From the NCBI GenBank assembly GCA_024280115.1, contig JAJRQT010000005.1:1-48682 (forward strand): a stretch of 48,682 bases of DNA, given 5' to 3'. The DNA is from Bacteroidota bacterium. GTDB taxonomy: Bacteria > Bacteroidota > Bacteroidia > Cytophagales > Cyclobacteriaceae. The position numbers and the translations under genes were made by a program. A model generated the notes under the pieces. That model saw nothing but the letters and a program-made list of their open reading frames with translations. It was not told the DNA's origin and made no database searches. The stretch's first letter is position 1. Every line of letters starts with the position of its first letter. Shown here piece by piece: positions 26,759 to 36,998 of this stretch.

Positions 26759-28132
26759 ATGGAAGTTGTTTCATCCGTACGTACACCATTAATTACCAGC
26801 GCTAAAACCCTTGGTGACGTTACTCAGGATATTTGTGTAAGGGTAGAGGCGAAACCACCAAGGACTTGGTATTTGGCCATCGCAGTCTCACTTTCACTTT
26901 TAGCTGTCGGTACTTATACACTATTTTTTACGGTTTGGGAAGGTATAGGAGTTTGGGGTTTGAATAAAACTGTAGGCTGGGCATGGGATATAACCAACTT
27001 CGTATGGTGGGTAGGTATTGGTCATGCCGGTACGCTTATTTCAGCAATACTGTTGCTATTCAGACAAAAATGGAGGATGTCCATCAACCGAGCAGCGGAG
27101 GCTATGACCATATTTGCAGTGATTTGCGCAGCATTTTTCCCATTGGTGCACATGGGCAGACTTTGGTTAGGATTTTATTGGGTATTTCCGCTACCTAATA
27201 CTTTTGGTTCACTGTGGGTGAATTTCAATAGTCCTCTTCTTTGGGATGTATTTGCTATCTCTACATACTTTACCGTTTCTTTAGTTTTCTGGTATATAGG
27301 TCTTATTCCCGATTTCGCAACCATCAGAGACAGAGCAAAAAATAAAGTCTCAGCAGCTATCTATGGGGCGCTAAGTTTTGGATGGACCGGCAGTGCAAAA
27401 GATTGGTCAAGATTTGAATCTGTTTCATTGATATTAGCCGGTCTGGCTACACCACTGGTACTTTCGGTACACACTATCGTATCCTTTGACTTTGCGACAT
27501 CGGTAATTCCCGGATGGCATACTACAATCTTCCCGCCTTATTTTGTCGCGGGCGCTGTATTTTCTGGTTTTGCAATGGTATTGACGTTATTGTTGATTAC
27601 CAGGAAAGTTTATAAGCTGGAGGATTATATTACCATACAGCATATAGAAAATATGAACATCATCATCATTGTGACAGGTTCTATTGTAGGGGTTGCCTAT
27701 TTAACAGAACTTTTCATGGCCTGGTATTCCGGTGTTCCCGCAGAACAATATGCGTTCCTCAACAGGGCTACCGGTCCATATTGGTGGGCATACTCAACAA
27801 TGATGACCTGTAATGTAATTACCCCTCAGCTTTTCTGGTTTAAGAAAATCAGGACGAGTTTGTGGGCCACATTTGCGCTATCGATTGTGGTGAATATCGG
27901 CATGTGGTTCGAAAGATTTGTGATTATCGTGACTTCGCTCCACCGGGATTTCCTCCCGAGTAGCTGGGCAATGTTCTATCCTACATTTTATGATGTTGGG
28001 GATTACCTATTCACATTTGGATTTTTCTTTACTGCGTTTTTCTTATTTGCTAAATTCTTCCCCGTAATCAACATGGCGGAAGTTAAGAGTATTTTAAAGT
28101 CAACTTCTACTTCGGATAAAGCGATAAAATAA
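26759..28132 (+). CDS. actC: ActC, NrfD-like membrane subunit of ACIII
   Basis: ActC is a 457-residue integral membrane protein of the NrfD/PsrC family, with about ten hydrophobic helices. It begins with a cytoplasmic segment (to about residue 40) and then [20 protein letters not shown], the helix block expected near the quinol site. In alternative complex III the NrfD-like subunits ActC and ActF bind quinol, and ActC is the one nearest the iron-sulfur domain of ActB. The gene follows actB after 5 bases, and actD starts immediately after its stop, so translation is probably coupled. Confidence 0.93.
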   Translation: MEVVSSVRTPLITSAKTLGDVTQDICVRVEAKPPRTWYLAIAVSLSLLAVGTYTLFFTVWEGIGVWGLNKTVGWAWDITNFVWWVGIGHAGTLISAILLLFRQKWRMSINRAAEAMTIFAVICAAFFPLVHMGRLWLGFYWVFPLPNTFGSLWVNFNSPLLWDVFAISTYFTVSLVFWYIGLIPDFATIRDRAKNKVSAAIYGALSFGWTGSAKDWSRFESVSLILAGLATPLVLSVHTIVSFDFATSVIPGWHTTIFPPYFVAGAVFSGFAMVLTLLLITRKVYKLEDYITIQHIENMNIIIIVTGSIVGVAYLTELFMAWYSGVPAEQYAFLNRATGPYWWAYSTMMTCNVITPQLFWFKKIRTSLWATFALSIVVNIGMWFERFVIIVTSLHRDFLPSSWAMFYPTFYDVGDYLFTFGFFFTAFFLFAKFFPVINMAEVKSILKSTSTSDKAIK

Positions 28133-28660
28133 ATGGCGACAGTTAATAAGTACATAGTAGGCGTTTACGGAGATGATGATACCGTACTCAAGGCCATTAA
28201 AATAATTAGGGAAGCTGGTGTCAGTATTCATGAGGTATTTTCGCCATTTCCAATTCATGGTATCGATGATGCTTTGGGTTATAAACGCTCACGATTACCC
28301 AAAGCTGCCTTTGTTTTTGGAGGACTTGGATTATTTTTAGCCTTGCTTATGCAATACTGGATGATGGGCTATGACTGGCAAATGATTATAGGAGGGAAGG
28401 ACTTTGCTTCTTTGCCGCCATTTGTACCGGTTGCTTTTGAGTTGACAGTATTATTGAGTGCACTGGGAATGGTGGGAACATTTTTTGTAGTTAGCGATTT
28501 AAAACCATACAAAAAAGCAAAAATATTTGACATTAGGATTACTGATGATAAACATGTAATTGCCATTGATTTGGCTGACAATAAGTTACTAAAGGAAGAG
28601 ATCAGTAAAATTGTTGAAAAAACGGGCGCCGAAGAGGTAAACGAAAAAAGTTTCGAATAA
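28133..28660 (+). CDS. actD: ActD, DUF3341 membrane subunit of ACIII
   Basis: ActD is a 175-residue protein of the DUF3341 family with two membrane helices (about 62-82 and 100-124). The N-terminal soluble part contains the family pattern YGDDDTVLKAIKIIREAGVS and the SPFPIHGIDDALG block. It is a structural subunit of alternative complex III with no cofactor of its own. The ATG directly follows the actC stop codon. The C-terminal tail (AIDLADNKLLKEEISKIVEK) is charged and cytoplasmic. Confidence 0.93.
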   Translation: MATVNKYIVGVYGDDDTVLKAIKIIREAGVSIHEVFSPFPIHGIDDALGYKRSRLPKAAFVFGGLGLFLALLMQYWMMGYDWQMIIGGKDFASLPPFVPVAFELTVLLSALGMVGTFFVVSDLKPYKKAKIFDIRITDDKHVIAIDLADNKLLKEEISKIVEKTGAEEVNEKSFE

Positions 28661-28671
28661 AAGTTATTGAA

Positions 28672-29298
28672 ATGTTAAAAGTAAATTTTCATAACATATT
28701 ACTCATTGTACTGGGAACATCTTTGTGGGCTTGCAAAGCAAAAAATGATTTCCAGGGATTGGAATATGCTCCGAATATGTATCACTCGGTTCCTTATGAA
28801 GGATTAAGTCAGATTACTGACGAGAATGAGGGTAAGTGGCTCAGCAACCGGGAAGATGGTTTGGGTGAATACTACAATTCAAATCCCAATAATTCTAATA
28901 ATATGAATATGCGAGAACCTGTGCCAAATACGGTGAAAAGAAACGAAAATGGTTATTTGCCATATCGGATTCATAAAGATAGTGCGGAATATGCTGGAAG
29001 AGTTCTTGTAAATCCACTTGACTCTACAGCTGAATTACTTGCTGAAGGAAAAATACTTTTTGGGGTTTATTGCATTACATGTCATGGAGAAACGGGGCAG
29101 GGTGATGGACTAGTAGGAAAGGTGTTTATGGGCGTACCCCCTTATAATTTGGGAAGAGTGAAAGAATTACCGGGGGGTCAGATTTTTCATACTATTACTC
29201 ATGGAAGAGGTCGTATGATGTCGCATGCTTCACAGGTAACTGTGGAGGAGCGGTGGAAAATCACGCGGTATGTTCAAGTATTACAAAATCAAAACTAA
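28672..29298 (+). CDS. actE: ActE, monoheme cytochrome c subunit of ACIII
   Basis: ActE is a 208-residue lipoprotein (LWAC, Cys21) with one class I cytochrome c domain. The heme site is CITCH (Cys134, Cys137, His138) in GVYCITCHGETGQGDG. The sixth ligand is probably a Met in the GRGRMMSHASQV segment. ActE is the periplasmic electron exit of alternative complex III, handing electrons to the oxidase or to a soluble cytochrome. The N-terminal 110 residues (NMYHSVPYEG, MNMREPVPNTVKR) are the usual extended ActE arm. Confidence 0.93.
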   Translation: MLKVNFHNILLIVLGTSLWACKAKNDFQGLEYAPNMYHSVPYEGLSQITDENEGKWLSNREDGLGEYYNSNPNNSNNMNMREPVPNTVKRNENGYLPYRIHKDSAEYAGRVLVNPLDSTAELLAEGKILFGVYCITCHGETGQGDGLVGKVFMGVPPYNLGRVKELPGGQIFHTITHGRGRMMSHASQVTVEERWKITRYVQVLQNQN

Positions 29299-29318
29299 GA
29301 CTAAATTAATAGATCATC

Positions 29319-30581
29319 ATGTCTGAAGATAAATTTGTTTTTACCACTGATATTCAAAAAAAGCTATTGATTGCCAAGCTAATAGGCGTAGTCTTTGTGG
29401 TGATAGGAATTTTATTAATTGCATTTGGAGGCCATAGCCATGGAGAACCTGAAGCTGCCGGACATCATTTCCATTGGCTGCATAGGATATGGGTTAATAT
29501 GTGGATTAACAATGTGTATTTCTTGGGAATTGCACTCACCAGTATTTTATTTGTAGCAATTCAATATGCTTCTCAAGCAGGCTGGTCTGCATATATTGTA
29601 CGGGTTTCTGAAGCTTTTGGCGGTTGGCTTTATGTTTCATTTGGGCTGACATTGGTAATTTTTGGATTGGCGAATTTTGCTGGACCGTCTCATTTCCATA
29701 TGTTTCACTGGCTTGATAGCTCTCTTTATGTAGAAGGTGGAGAAAACTATGATGCCATAATTGCCGGAAAAAAAGCATATCTTAATCTAACATTCTTCCT
29801 GATTAGAATGGTTGCTTATTTTGTGCTGTGGATCATGATGTTTCGATTCATGAGAAATGAGTCATTAAAAGAAGATATTGAAGGTGGCGATGGTCATTGG
29901 AGAAAATTAAGAGGTTATTCTACAGTATTCATCATTCTTTTTGCGATAACATCTTCAACATCAGCATGGGATTGGGTACTTTCTATTGATACCCATTGGT
30001 TTAGTACGATGTTTGGCTGGTATGTATTCTCTAGCTGGTTTGTCGCTGCGCTTGCTGCAATTACTTTGCTTGTCGTTTGGCTACGGGATCATGGATATCT
30101 ATTACAATTAAATTCAAGTCATCTTCACGATCTTGGAAAGTACATTTTTGCATTTAGTATTTTTTGGGCTTACATCTGGTTCTCCCAGTTTTTACTGATT
30201 TATTATGCTAATATTCCAGAGGAAACAGTTTATTTTCTGGAAAGATTGCAAAGCGGTCAATATGCTTGGGTATTTTTTATTAATATTTTATTAAACTTTA
30301 TCTTCCCGTTTTTAGTTCTAATGACGAGGGATTCTAAAAGGCATACAATCTTTTTAAAAATCGTCTGTTCTGTTATATTAATAGGCCATTGGTTTGACTT
30401 TTATTTAATGATTACGCCGGGGTCTTTAGGTGAGAATGGAGGTTTTGGATTCATAGAAATTGGTATGGCTGCTATATTCGCAGTTAGTTTTATATATGTT
30501 GTATTGCGTGCTTTGGCTAAAGCACCTTTGGTAGCTCGTAAACACCCTATGTTGGAGGAAAGTCTTCACCATCATATTTAG
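29319..30581 (+). CDS. actF: ActF, second NrfD-like membrane subunit of ACIII
   Basis: ActF is a 420-residue membrane protein with about ten helices, homologous to ActC and the NrfD family. After a short N terminus it has a His-rich periplasmic loop (GGHSHGEPEAAGHHFHWLHR), then the helix block WINNVYFLGIALTSILF. Like ActC it supplies a proton-channel-like helical bundle to alternative complex III. The C-terminal tail ends in a histidine run (LEESLHHHI). It is the last act gene. The cox operon follows after 142 bases. Confidence 0.92.
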   Translation: MSEDKFVFTTDIQKKLLIAKLIGVVFVVIGILLIAFGGHSHGEPEAAGHHFHWLHRIWVNMWINNVYFLGIALTSILFVAIQYASQAGWSAYIVRVSEAFGGWLYVSFGLTLVIFGLANFAGPSHFHMFHWLDSSLYVEGGENYDAIIAGKKAYLNLTFFLIRMVAYFVLWIMMFRFMRNESLKEDIEGGDGHWRKLRGYSTVFIILFAITSSTSAWDWVLSIDTHWFSTMFGWYVFSSWFVAALAAITLLVVWLRDHGYLLQLNSSHLHDLGKYIFAFSIFWAYIWFSQFLLIYYANIPEETVYFLERLQSGQYAWVFFINILLNFIFPFLVLMTRDSKRHTIFLKIVCSVILIGHWFDFYLMITPGSLGENGGFGFIEIGMAAIFAVSFIYVVLRALAKAPLVARKHPMLEESLHHHI

Positions 30582-30600
30582 AGTTACCATCGATTAAGTT

Positions 30601-30670
30601 AATCACGGTTTTGCCGTGTGATTATTAATTGTTTGTGAGCAAGGGATCGGTGAGTCTGAATGAGACTCTT
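30601..30670 (+). terminator. Hairpins between act and cox operons
   Basis: Two small hairpins lie in the gap: AATCACGG/CCGTGTGATT (with a 2-base bulge) and GAGTCT-GAATG-AGACTC. Neither is followed by a clear T run. They could slow transcription or act as a processing site between the two operons. Confidence 0.3.
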
Positions 30671-30723
30671 TGGATTTCTATGTTCACGCTTAAAAAGTTT
30701 TATTGGTAATAGCTTAAAAAATT

Positions 30724-31788
30724 ATGATTGGATTTTCGATTGCAGTCGGGGTATTCCTTGTCCTCGCGATTCTGCTATTGATCTTCAGACTTCACACATT
30801 GGTCAATGTGATGAAACAGTCTGACAAAAAAATAGGAAGTGGTTATAATAGGACAAATGCTATGTTGGGCATGGTATTTATGGTTTTAAGTCTTATCCTC
30901 TTTTTCTGGTATTCTATTAAAAATTTCGATATCTATCAGATACCCATTGCCTCAGAACATGGTGTCCTAACTGATAGAATGTTTTGGATTACCACGGCAA
31001 TTACCGGTGTTGTCTTTATCATCACCCAGGTGCTACTTTTTTACTTTTCATATAAATACCAGCACAGTTCTGACCGAAGGGCTTTATACTTTCCGGACAA
31101 CAACAAGCTTGAATTTATATGGACGGTATTGCCTGCTATCGTCTTGACATCTCTGGTTGTTTATGGGCTTATCGTTTGGAATAAAGTGATGTCTCCGGCC
31201 CCTGATAATGCAGAAATTATCGAGATTATGGGATATCAGTTTGCATGGAGGGTGAGATATCCTGGCAAAGATGAGACTTTGGGAGCTTATGACTATAGGA
31301 AAATTGATGCCACCAATGAATTCGGATTAGACTTTGCCGATAGAGCAGCTTTTGATGATTTCACCCCTAGAGAATTGCATTTACCAAAAGGTCAACCTGT
31401 AGAGTTTAGAATAAGAGCGAGAGATGTAATTCACAGTGTATTTGCTCCACATTTTAGATTGAAAATGGATGCTGTGCCGGGAATGCCTACGAGATTTTGG
31501 TTTGTGCCCACAAAAACAACCGCAGAAATGAGGATCGAAACCGGTAAGCCGGAATTTAATTATGAAATAGCCTGCACAGAGGTTTGCGGAAAAGGACACT
31601 TTTCTATGAGATTACTTGTGGTCGTAGATGAACCTGAAGAATATGAAAAGTGGAAGGCAGAACAAAAACCCTGGCTTTCTAAAAACCCCGAATACCTTGC
31701 AAAAGTCCCTGATAATCTCAAGGAGCTTGCAATGGTAAAATCTCAAATTGAATCAACTTCATCAATTATTCAAGAGTCAAAAAACTAA
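30724..31788 (+). CDS. coxB: Cytochrome c oxidase subunit II
   Basis: This 354-residue subunit carries the dinuclear CuA centre that accepts electrons. Three hydrophobic segments occupy the N-terminal 150 residues, including the two transmembrane helices of the family. The CuA ligand motif is CTEVCGKGHFSM (Cys284, Cys288, His292, Met295) with an upstream His in VIHSVFAPHF. Unlike caa3-type subunits it has no CxxCH cytochrome domain fused, so electrons should arrive from ActE directly. The C-terminal tail past residue 300 is charged. ctaD begins 10 bases after its stop. Confidence 0.95.
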   Translation: MIGFSIAVGVFLVLAILLLIFRLHTLVNVMKQSDKKIGSGYNRTNAMLGMVFMVLSLILFFWYSIKNFDIYQIPIASEHGVLTDRMFWITTAITGVVFIITQVLLFYFSYKYQHSSDRRALYFPDNNKLEFIWTVLPAIVLTSLVVYGLIVWNKVMSPAPDNAEIIEIMGYQFAWRVRYPGKDETLGAYDYRKIDATNEFGLDFADRAAFDDFTPRELHLPKGQPVEFRIRARDVIHSVFAPHFRLKMDAVPGMPTRFWFVPTKTTAEMRIETGKPEFNYEIACTEVCGKGHFSMRLLVVVDEPEEYEKWKAEQKPWLSKNPEYLAKVPDNLKELAMVKSQIESTSSIIQESKN

Positions 31789-31798
31789 TATTTTAAAT

Positions 31799-33649
31799 AT
31801 GTCTTCAATAGCAGTAAATGAGCATACAGACCAACATGTAGAAGACCATGCTCATGAACACCACGACAATTTTATTACCAAATACATTTTTTCTCAAGAT
31901 CATAAAACTATTGCCAAGCAATACCTGATTTCAGGAATAATCTGGGCATTGATTGGTGGATTTTTATCACTTATCTTCCGTATTCAGTTGGGTTTCCCAG
32001 AAGCCCAGCTTGAATGGTTAAGACCTTTGATGGGAAAATGGATAACCTCATCCGGAAAACTCGATCCTGAATTCTTTCTTGCCTTAGTGACCATGCACGG
32101 AACTATCATGGTGTTCTTTGTGCTGACAGCCGGGTTGAGTGGTACTTTTAGCAATTTCCTAATTCCTCTGCAGATTGGCGCCAGAGACATGGCTTCGGGT
32201 TTTATGAACATGCTTTCTTATTGGTTCTTCTTCGTTTCTAGTATTATTATGTTTGTTTCATTATTTATTGAAACAGGACCGGCTTCCGGTGGATGGGTAA
32301 TTTATCCACCACTCAGTGCATTACCCCAGGCGATGTCAGGATCGGGATTGGGGATGACACTATGGTTGGTGGCCATGGCACTATTTATAGTTTCCACACT
32401 TTTGGGAGGAATCAATTATATCACTACTATAATTAATTTAAGAACTAAAGGGATGTCATTTTTGAAAATGCCACTGACAATTTGGTCATTTTTCCTTACT
32501 GCAATTATTGGATTATTGTCCTTCCCTGTATTGCTGGGAGCTGCATTGCTATTGATTTTCGATCGAAGTTTTGGAACAAGTTTTTACCTATCTGATATCT
32601 ATATTGCCGGAGAGGCGCTTCCAAATATGGGAGGTAGCCCTATTTTATTCCAACATTTGTTCTGGTTCCTCGGTCATCCTGAAGTATATATTGTATTGCT
32701 CCCGTCTCTTGGAATTACGTCAGAAATTATATCTACAAACAGTAGAAAACCAATATTTGGCTATAAAGCTATGATCCTGTCGATGCTTGGGATAACGGTG
32801 CTTTCATTTGTCGTGTGGGCGCATCACATGTTTGTGAGTGGGATGAATCCCTTCCTGGGTTCGATTTTTATGTTGCTCACTTTAATCATTGCGGTACCGT
32901 CCTCTATCAAGGTCTTTAATTACCTCACTACCTTATGGAAAGGGAATATCATATTTACTCCGGCCATGTTGTTTTCTATTGGTTTGGTGTCCTTTTTTAT
33001 TTCGGGAGGACTTACCGGCTTACATATGGGCAATTCAGCAATTGACATCCAATTGCACGACACTTATTTTATAGTAGCACATTTTCACCTAGTCATGGGG
33101 GCTGCTGCATTTTTTGGATTGCTGGCAGGCGTTTATCATTGGTTTCCCAAAATGTTCGGCAGAATGATGGATAATAAATTAGGGTATATTCATTTCTGGA
33201 TCACGTTTGTTGGAGTTTACATGATATTCTTTCCAATGCACTACATTGGAATTGCTGGATTCCCGAGAAGGTATTATTCATTTACCAACTTTGATGCATT
33301 CAGTACATTTGTGGATTTAAATGCATTTGTAAGTATAGCTGCTTTCCTTACATTCGCTGCGCAATTTTTATTCCTATTTAATTTCTTCTACAGCATATTT
33401 AAAGGGAAGAAAGCTCCGGCAAATCCATGGAAAGCTAATACATTGGAATGGACTACGCCAAGGATTCCACAACACGGTAACTGGCCTGGTGAAATACCGT
33501 CAGTTCATCGCTGGCCGTATGATTTTAGCAAACCCGGGGCCAAAGAAGATTTTATTCCTCAGAATGTTCCATTGTCGGAAACTCCAGAATCCAACTTACC
33601 ATTCGAGGCAAAAATTGTAGCTGAAGAGAAGAAAGCGATTAAATCTTAA
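31799..33649 (+). CDS. ctaD: Cytochrome c oxidase subunit I
   Basis: This is a 616-residue heme-copper oxidase subunit I with twelve or more membrane helices. The CuB and cross-linked tyrosine site is WFLGHPEVYIVLLP (His293, Tyr297). The other CuB ligands are the pair in WAHHMFVSG, and the heme ligands lie in YFIVAHFHLVMG. The HPEVY tyrosine marks an A-type oxidase, in line with the heme A synthase gene that follows. ATG at 31799 was preferred over an upstream TTG at 31748 that would overlap coxB. An N-terminal histidine-rich stretch (HVEDHAHEHHDN) is a local feature of unknown role. Confidence 0.96.
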   Translation: MSSIAVNEHTDQHVEDHAHEHHDNFITKYIFSQDHKTIAKQYLISGIIWALIGGFLSLIFRIQLGFPEAQLEWLRPLMGKWITSSGKLDPEFFLALVTMHGTIMVFFVLTAGLSGTFSNFLIPLQIGARDMASGFMNMLSYWFFFVSSIIMFVSLFIETGPASGGWVIYPPLSALPQAMSGSGLGMTLWLVAMALFIVSTLLGGINYITTIINLRTKGMSFLKMPLTIWSFFLTAIIGLLSFPVLLGAALLLIFDRSFGTSFYLSDIYIAGEALPNMGGSPILFQHLFWFLGHPEVYIVLLPSLGITSEIISTNSRKPIFGYKAMILSMLGITVLSFVVWAHHMFVSGMNPFLGSIFMLLTLIIAVPSSIKVFNYLTTLWKGNIIFTPAMLFSIGLVSFFISGGLTGLHMGNSAIDIQLHDTYFIVAHFHLVMGAAAFFGLLAGVYHWFPKMFGRMMDNKLGYIHFWITFVGVYMIFFPMHYIGIAGFPRRYYSFTNFDAFSTFVDLNAFVSIAAFLTFAAQFLFLFNFFYSIFKGKKAPANPWKANTLEWTTPRIPQHGNWPGEIPSVHRWPYDFSKPGAKEDFIPQNVPLSETPESNLPFEAKIVAEEKKAIKS

Positions 33650-34713
33650 TGAATACTAATAATAAGCATACCGGATTTAAAAAACTGAGCTTTGCCACAC
33701 TCATTGCAGTTTACTTCCTGATCCTGGTGGGCGGGGTTGTAAGAAGTACAGGTTCTGGTATGGGTTGTCCCGACTGGCCAACTTGCTTTGGAAATTGGGT
33801 TCCGCCTACAGACGTGAAAGAATTGCCGAAAGACTACAAAGAGTATTACGCAAATTACCGGTTAGAGAAGAATATCCGCTTTGCCAAATTATTAAATTTC
33901 ATTGGAATGCCAGAAAAAGCCGACCAAATCGTTAATGATGAATCAATTACGGTTGAGGGAGATTTCAATGTGTACAAAACCTGGACTGAATATGCGAATC
34001 GTCTGACTGGTGCAACAATTGGTTTTTTGATATTTGCCATGATGCTCGGCTCAATTTCCTATTTAAGAGAAGATAAAACTGTATTCTATTTATCTGTGCT
34101 CACTTTCTTAATGGTCGGATTTGAGGGATGGATAGGAGCATTCGTAGTTTCGACAAATCTGATGCCCTGGATGATCACAATTCATATGGTGCTTGCTTTG
34201 ATGATTGTTTTATTGCTGATATATATCAATTTTAGAATTAGAAGAAATTCATTGAATTCGACAGCGCCGGATGATAAAAAAATGATCATTACCCTGACCG
34301 TATTGTGCCTGGCTACAATGGGGATTCAGATAATTTTAGGAACACAAGTTAGAGAATCCATAGATATTGTTGCGACGGAGCTATCCTTTGCGTTGAGAGA
34401 AACCTGGATAAGCAAAGCTGGTTTGAGTTTTTTAATTCACAGGTCATTCTCACTATTAATTTTAGGATTGCATGTTTGGCTATTGTATTCTGTTTTGAAA
34501 AATAGGCATCAATCCACATTTATAAAAAATATTGGCAGGTATGTGTTAGCGCTTATTGCTATTGAAATAATGAGCGGAATCATCATGGCTTATTTTGGAA
34601 TACCGCCGTTCATCCAGCCGATTCATTTGCTATTTAGTACAATCATATTTGGAATGCTCTATTACATGTACCTGGTAATTGTAAATTCGAAAAATAAAAT
34701 AGCTACAAGCTGA
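33649..34713 (+). CDS. ctaA: Heme A synthase (COX15/CtaA)
   Basis: CtaA oxidises the C8 methyl of heme O to the formyl group of heme A. The 354 residues form about eight helices. The conserved cysteine-containing loop GMGCPDWPTCFGNWVPP follows helix 1, and the heme-ligand histidines are in IHMVLAL, IHRSFSLL, LGLHVW and IQPIHLLF. The gene overlaps ctaD by 1 base (TAATG), and ctaB begins 1 base after its stop. The set therefore makes its own heme A for the oxidase. Confidence 0.94.
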   Translation: MNTNNKHTGFKKLSFATLIAVYFLILVGGVVRSTGSGMGCPDWPTCFGNWVPPTDVKELPKDYKEYYANYRLEKNIRFAKLLNFIGMPEKADQIVNDESITVEGDFNVYKTWTEYANRLTGATIGFLIFAMMLGSISYLREDKTVFYLSVLTFLMVGFEGWIGAFVVSTNLMPWMITIHMVLALMIVLLLIYINFRIRRNSLNSTAPDDKKMIITLTVLCLATMGIQIILGTQVRESIDIVATELSFALRETWISKAGLSFLIHRSFSLLILGLHVWLLYSVLKNRHQSTFIKNIGRYVLALIAIEIMSGIIMAYFGIPPFIQPIHLLFSTIIFGMLYYMYLVIVNSKNKIATS

Positions 34714-34714
34714 T

Positions 34715-35611
34715 ATGACAGGAACAACTAAAAATCTGGATTTATCATCATTTCTGGTCCTAAAACTGAAAAGTTATTCTGAGCTGCTAAAGGTCAGGCT
34801 GAGTTTTCTTGTAGCTTTTTCTTCGGGTTTCGGATATATCCTAGGAAGTCATGGTGTGATGGACTGGAGTATTTTCATTGCATTTTGTGTAGGAGGATTC
34901 CTTATAAGTGGAGGGGCAATTACCATAAATCAGATTTTGGAAAAGGATTATGATAAGGTAATGAAAAGAACGATGGGCAGGCCTTTGCCTACCAATCGGG
35001 TCAGCAAGCTGGAAGCATCTATTTATGCTGCAACATTGCTTTTTATTGGATTTTCAATACTTTTTATCACCACAAATACATTGACAGTTTTAATCTCGAT
35101 GCTATCCATGCTGTTGTATAGTTTTGTTTATACGCCTTTGAAAAGGGTTGGACCTATTGCAGTTTTTGTCGGTGCGATTCCGGGAGCGTTACCGCCATTA
35201 CTTGGTTGGGTCGCAGCTACCGGACATATTTCCTATGAGGCGCTGATCATTTTTGGCATTCAGTTTATATGGCAATTTCCGCACTTTTGGGCCATCGCCT
35301 GGCTGGCGGATGATGATTATAAAAAGGCAGGATTTAAATTACTTCCGGCTGGAGGGAAAAAAGATATGCGTACTGCAATCAACATAATGATATATACCTT
35401 GTTTTTGCTTCCGCTTGGGTTGTTGCCAGCCAAGTTTGGATTGGCAGGAATTAACTCTGCCATCATAGCTACGGTTTGTGGAGTGTTATTCCTGGCACAG
35501 ACCTTTAGTTTGATGAGAGACAATTCCCGGAAGTCAGCTTTGAAAATAATGTACGGGTCATTTTTATATTTACCGATTGTACAGATAGCTTATTTAGTAG
35601 ATAAAATATAA
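34715..35611 (+). CDS. ctaB: Protoheme IX farnesyltransferase (heme O synthase)
   Basis: CtaB is a UbiA-family prenyltransferase that adds a farnesyl group to heme B to give heme O, the substrate of the CtaA enzyme encoded just upstream. The 298 residues contain the first aspartate-rich motif NQILEKDYDKVMKRTMGRPL and the second DDDYKKAGFKLLP, separated by hydrophobic helices. The family signature RPLPTNRVS is present. The stop overlaps the next start as TAATG. Confidence 0.95.
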   Translation: MTGTTKNLDLSSFLVLKLKSYSELLKVRLSFLVAFSSGFGYILGSHGVMDWSIFIAFCVGGFLISGGAITINQILEKDYDKVMKRTMGRPLPTNRVSKLEASIYAATLLFIGFSILFITTNTLTVLISMLSMLLYSFVYTPLKRVGPIAVFVGAIPGALPPLLGWVAATGHISYEALIIFGIQFIWQFPHFWAIAWLADDDYKKAGFKLLPAGGKKDMRTAINIMIYTLFLLPLGLLPAKFGLAGINSAIIATVCGVLFLAQTFSLMRDNSRKSALKIMYGSFLYLPIVQIAYLVDKI

Positions 35612-36195
35612 TGGTGAATCAGAATTTACATATCGAAGAGCCAAAACCAACGCTCTCAATGCATCCCAAAAAGTTTGCAATGTGGTTGTTCATTGTTTCA
35701 ATCGTCATGCTTTTTGCTGCGTTGACCAGCGCTTATATTGTAAAACAAGCAGATGGCAACTGGTTATCATTTGATTTGCCTGGAATATTTGCAATCAATA
35801 CGGTGGTCATTGCCATCAGTAGCTTGACTATGCACCTTGCCTATCTTGCAGCAAAGAAGGATGCTTTAGGTAAAGTGAAATTGATGCTTTTAATCACGGT
35901 TGTGCTTGGACTATTATTCCTTGCAGGACAGTATATTTCGTGGTCAGAGTTGGTGAAAAATAATGTTTATTTCGTCAGCAATTACGCTTCCGGATCATTC
36001 ATTTATGTGTTTACCGGTCTTCATGGGTTGCACTTGGTTAGCGGTATTATATTTCTATTGATAACTTTCAGATCTTCATTATTATCAGAAATCCATTCTA
36101 AAAAGCTTGTGCAGATAGAGATGTGCATGACTTATTGGCATTTCCTGGGAGGTCTCTGGTTGTATTTGTATTTATTCTTATTATTTAATTTATAA
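35611..36195 (+). CDS. Cytochrome oxidase subunit III, short form
   Basis: This 194-residue heme-copper oxidase subunit III protein has five membrane helices. FTGLHGLHLVSGIIFL and YWHFLGGLWLYLYLF are the subunit III core. It is the shorter of two adjacent subunit III genes. In Bacteroidota both occur in such operons, and I infer that both join the complex. The start overlaps ctaB by 1 base. Confidence 0.9.
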   Translation: MVNQNLHIEEPKPTLSMHPKKFAMWLFIVSIVMLFAALTSAYIVKQADGNWLSFDLPGIFAINTVVIAISSLTMHLAYLAAKKDALGKVKLMLLITVVLGLLFLAGQYISWSELVKNNVYFVSNYASGSFIYVFTGLHGLHLVSGIIFLLITFRSSLLSEIHSKKLVQIEMCMTYWHFLGGLWLYLYLFLLFNL

Positions 36196-36211
36196 CAAAA
36201 AATTAAGCTAA

Positions 36212-36985
36212 ATGGAGCCAACTGCTGCAGTCGAACAATCAGGCAAAAACCTTTGGGGTGGGGGCGTATCTCCACTCAAGGCAAGCTATGGAAAAATCAT
36301 GATGTGGTTTTTTCTTTTGTCTGATGCATTTACCTTTTCGGGACTTCTCATTGCTTATGGATTGTTGAGGTACAGCCACCCAGCTTTTGAAGGAAATATT
36401 GCAGATTTTATTCCCTCGCAGGAGTATTGGCCAATTCCGGAAAAAGTGTTTGACGGAGTCCCATTCCTGCATGGAGTTTCTATCCCCCTGATGTTTGTGG
36501 GAATTATGACCTTTATCCTCATCATGAGTAGTGTTACCATGGTTTTAGCCGTTGAGGCCGGTCAGCGAATGGACCGAAAAAGTGTGATGAAATGGATGCT
36601 TTGGACGATAGTTGGGGGCATAGCTTTCTTAGGCTGCCAGGCATGGGAATGGTCACATTTTATCACCGGTTCAGGAAAAGAAGGTTGGGGAATCGATCTT
36701 AATGGTGACGGCATAATTGAGGCTGGTGTTGATTTCCTGGGCGCTAATCTTGCTATGAATGAATATGGGCCTCCGCTTTTTGCTGATTTGTTTTTCTTTA
36801 TTACAGGTTTTCACGGAACACATGTTCTTAGTGGAGTGGTGCTCAATATATTAGTTTTCTACCAGGCCTCCGTTGGCACTTTTGAGAGAAGAGGCCATTA
36901 TGAGATGATAGAAAAAGTTGGTTTGTACTGGCACTTTGTGGACCTGGTTTGGGTATTTGTATTTACATTTTTCTACTTGATCTAA
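36212..36985 (+). CDS. Cytochrome oxidase subunit III, long form
   Basis: This 257-residue subunit III has about six helices, with FFFITGFHGTHVLSGVVLN and YWHFVDLVWVFVFTFFYL in the second half. Between helices, residues 158-174 (GWGIDLNGDGIIEAGVD) form an inserted loop with alternating Asp and Asn at 162, 164 and 166, much like a calcium-binding loop. This is unlike ordinary subunit III sequence. The gene lies 16 bases after the short subunit III gene. Confidence 0.9.
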   Translation: MEPTAAVEQSGKNLWGGGVSPLKASYGKIMMWFFLLSDAFTFSGLLIAYGLLRYSHPAFEGNIADFIPSQEYWPIPEKVFDGVPFLHGVSIPLMFVGIMTFILIMSSVTMVLAVEAGQRMDRKSVMKWMLWTIVGGIAFLGCQAWEWSHFITGSGKEGWGIDLNGDGIIEAGVDFLGANLAMNEYGPPLFADLFFFITGFHGTHVLSGVVLNILVFYQASVGTFERRGHYEMIEKVGLYWHFVDLVWVFVFTFFYLI

Positions 36986-36998
36986 ATTACCGAGAAAT

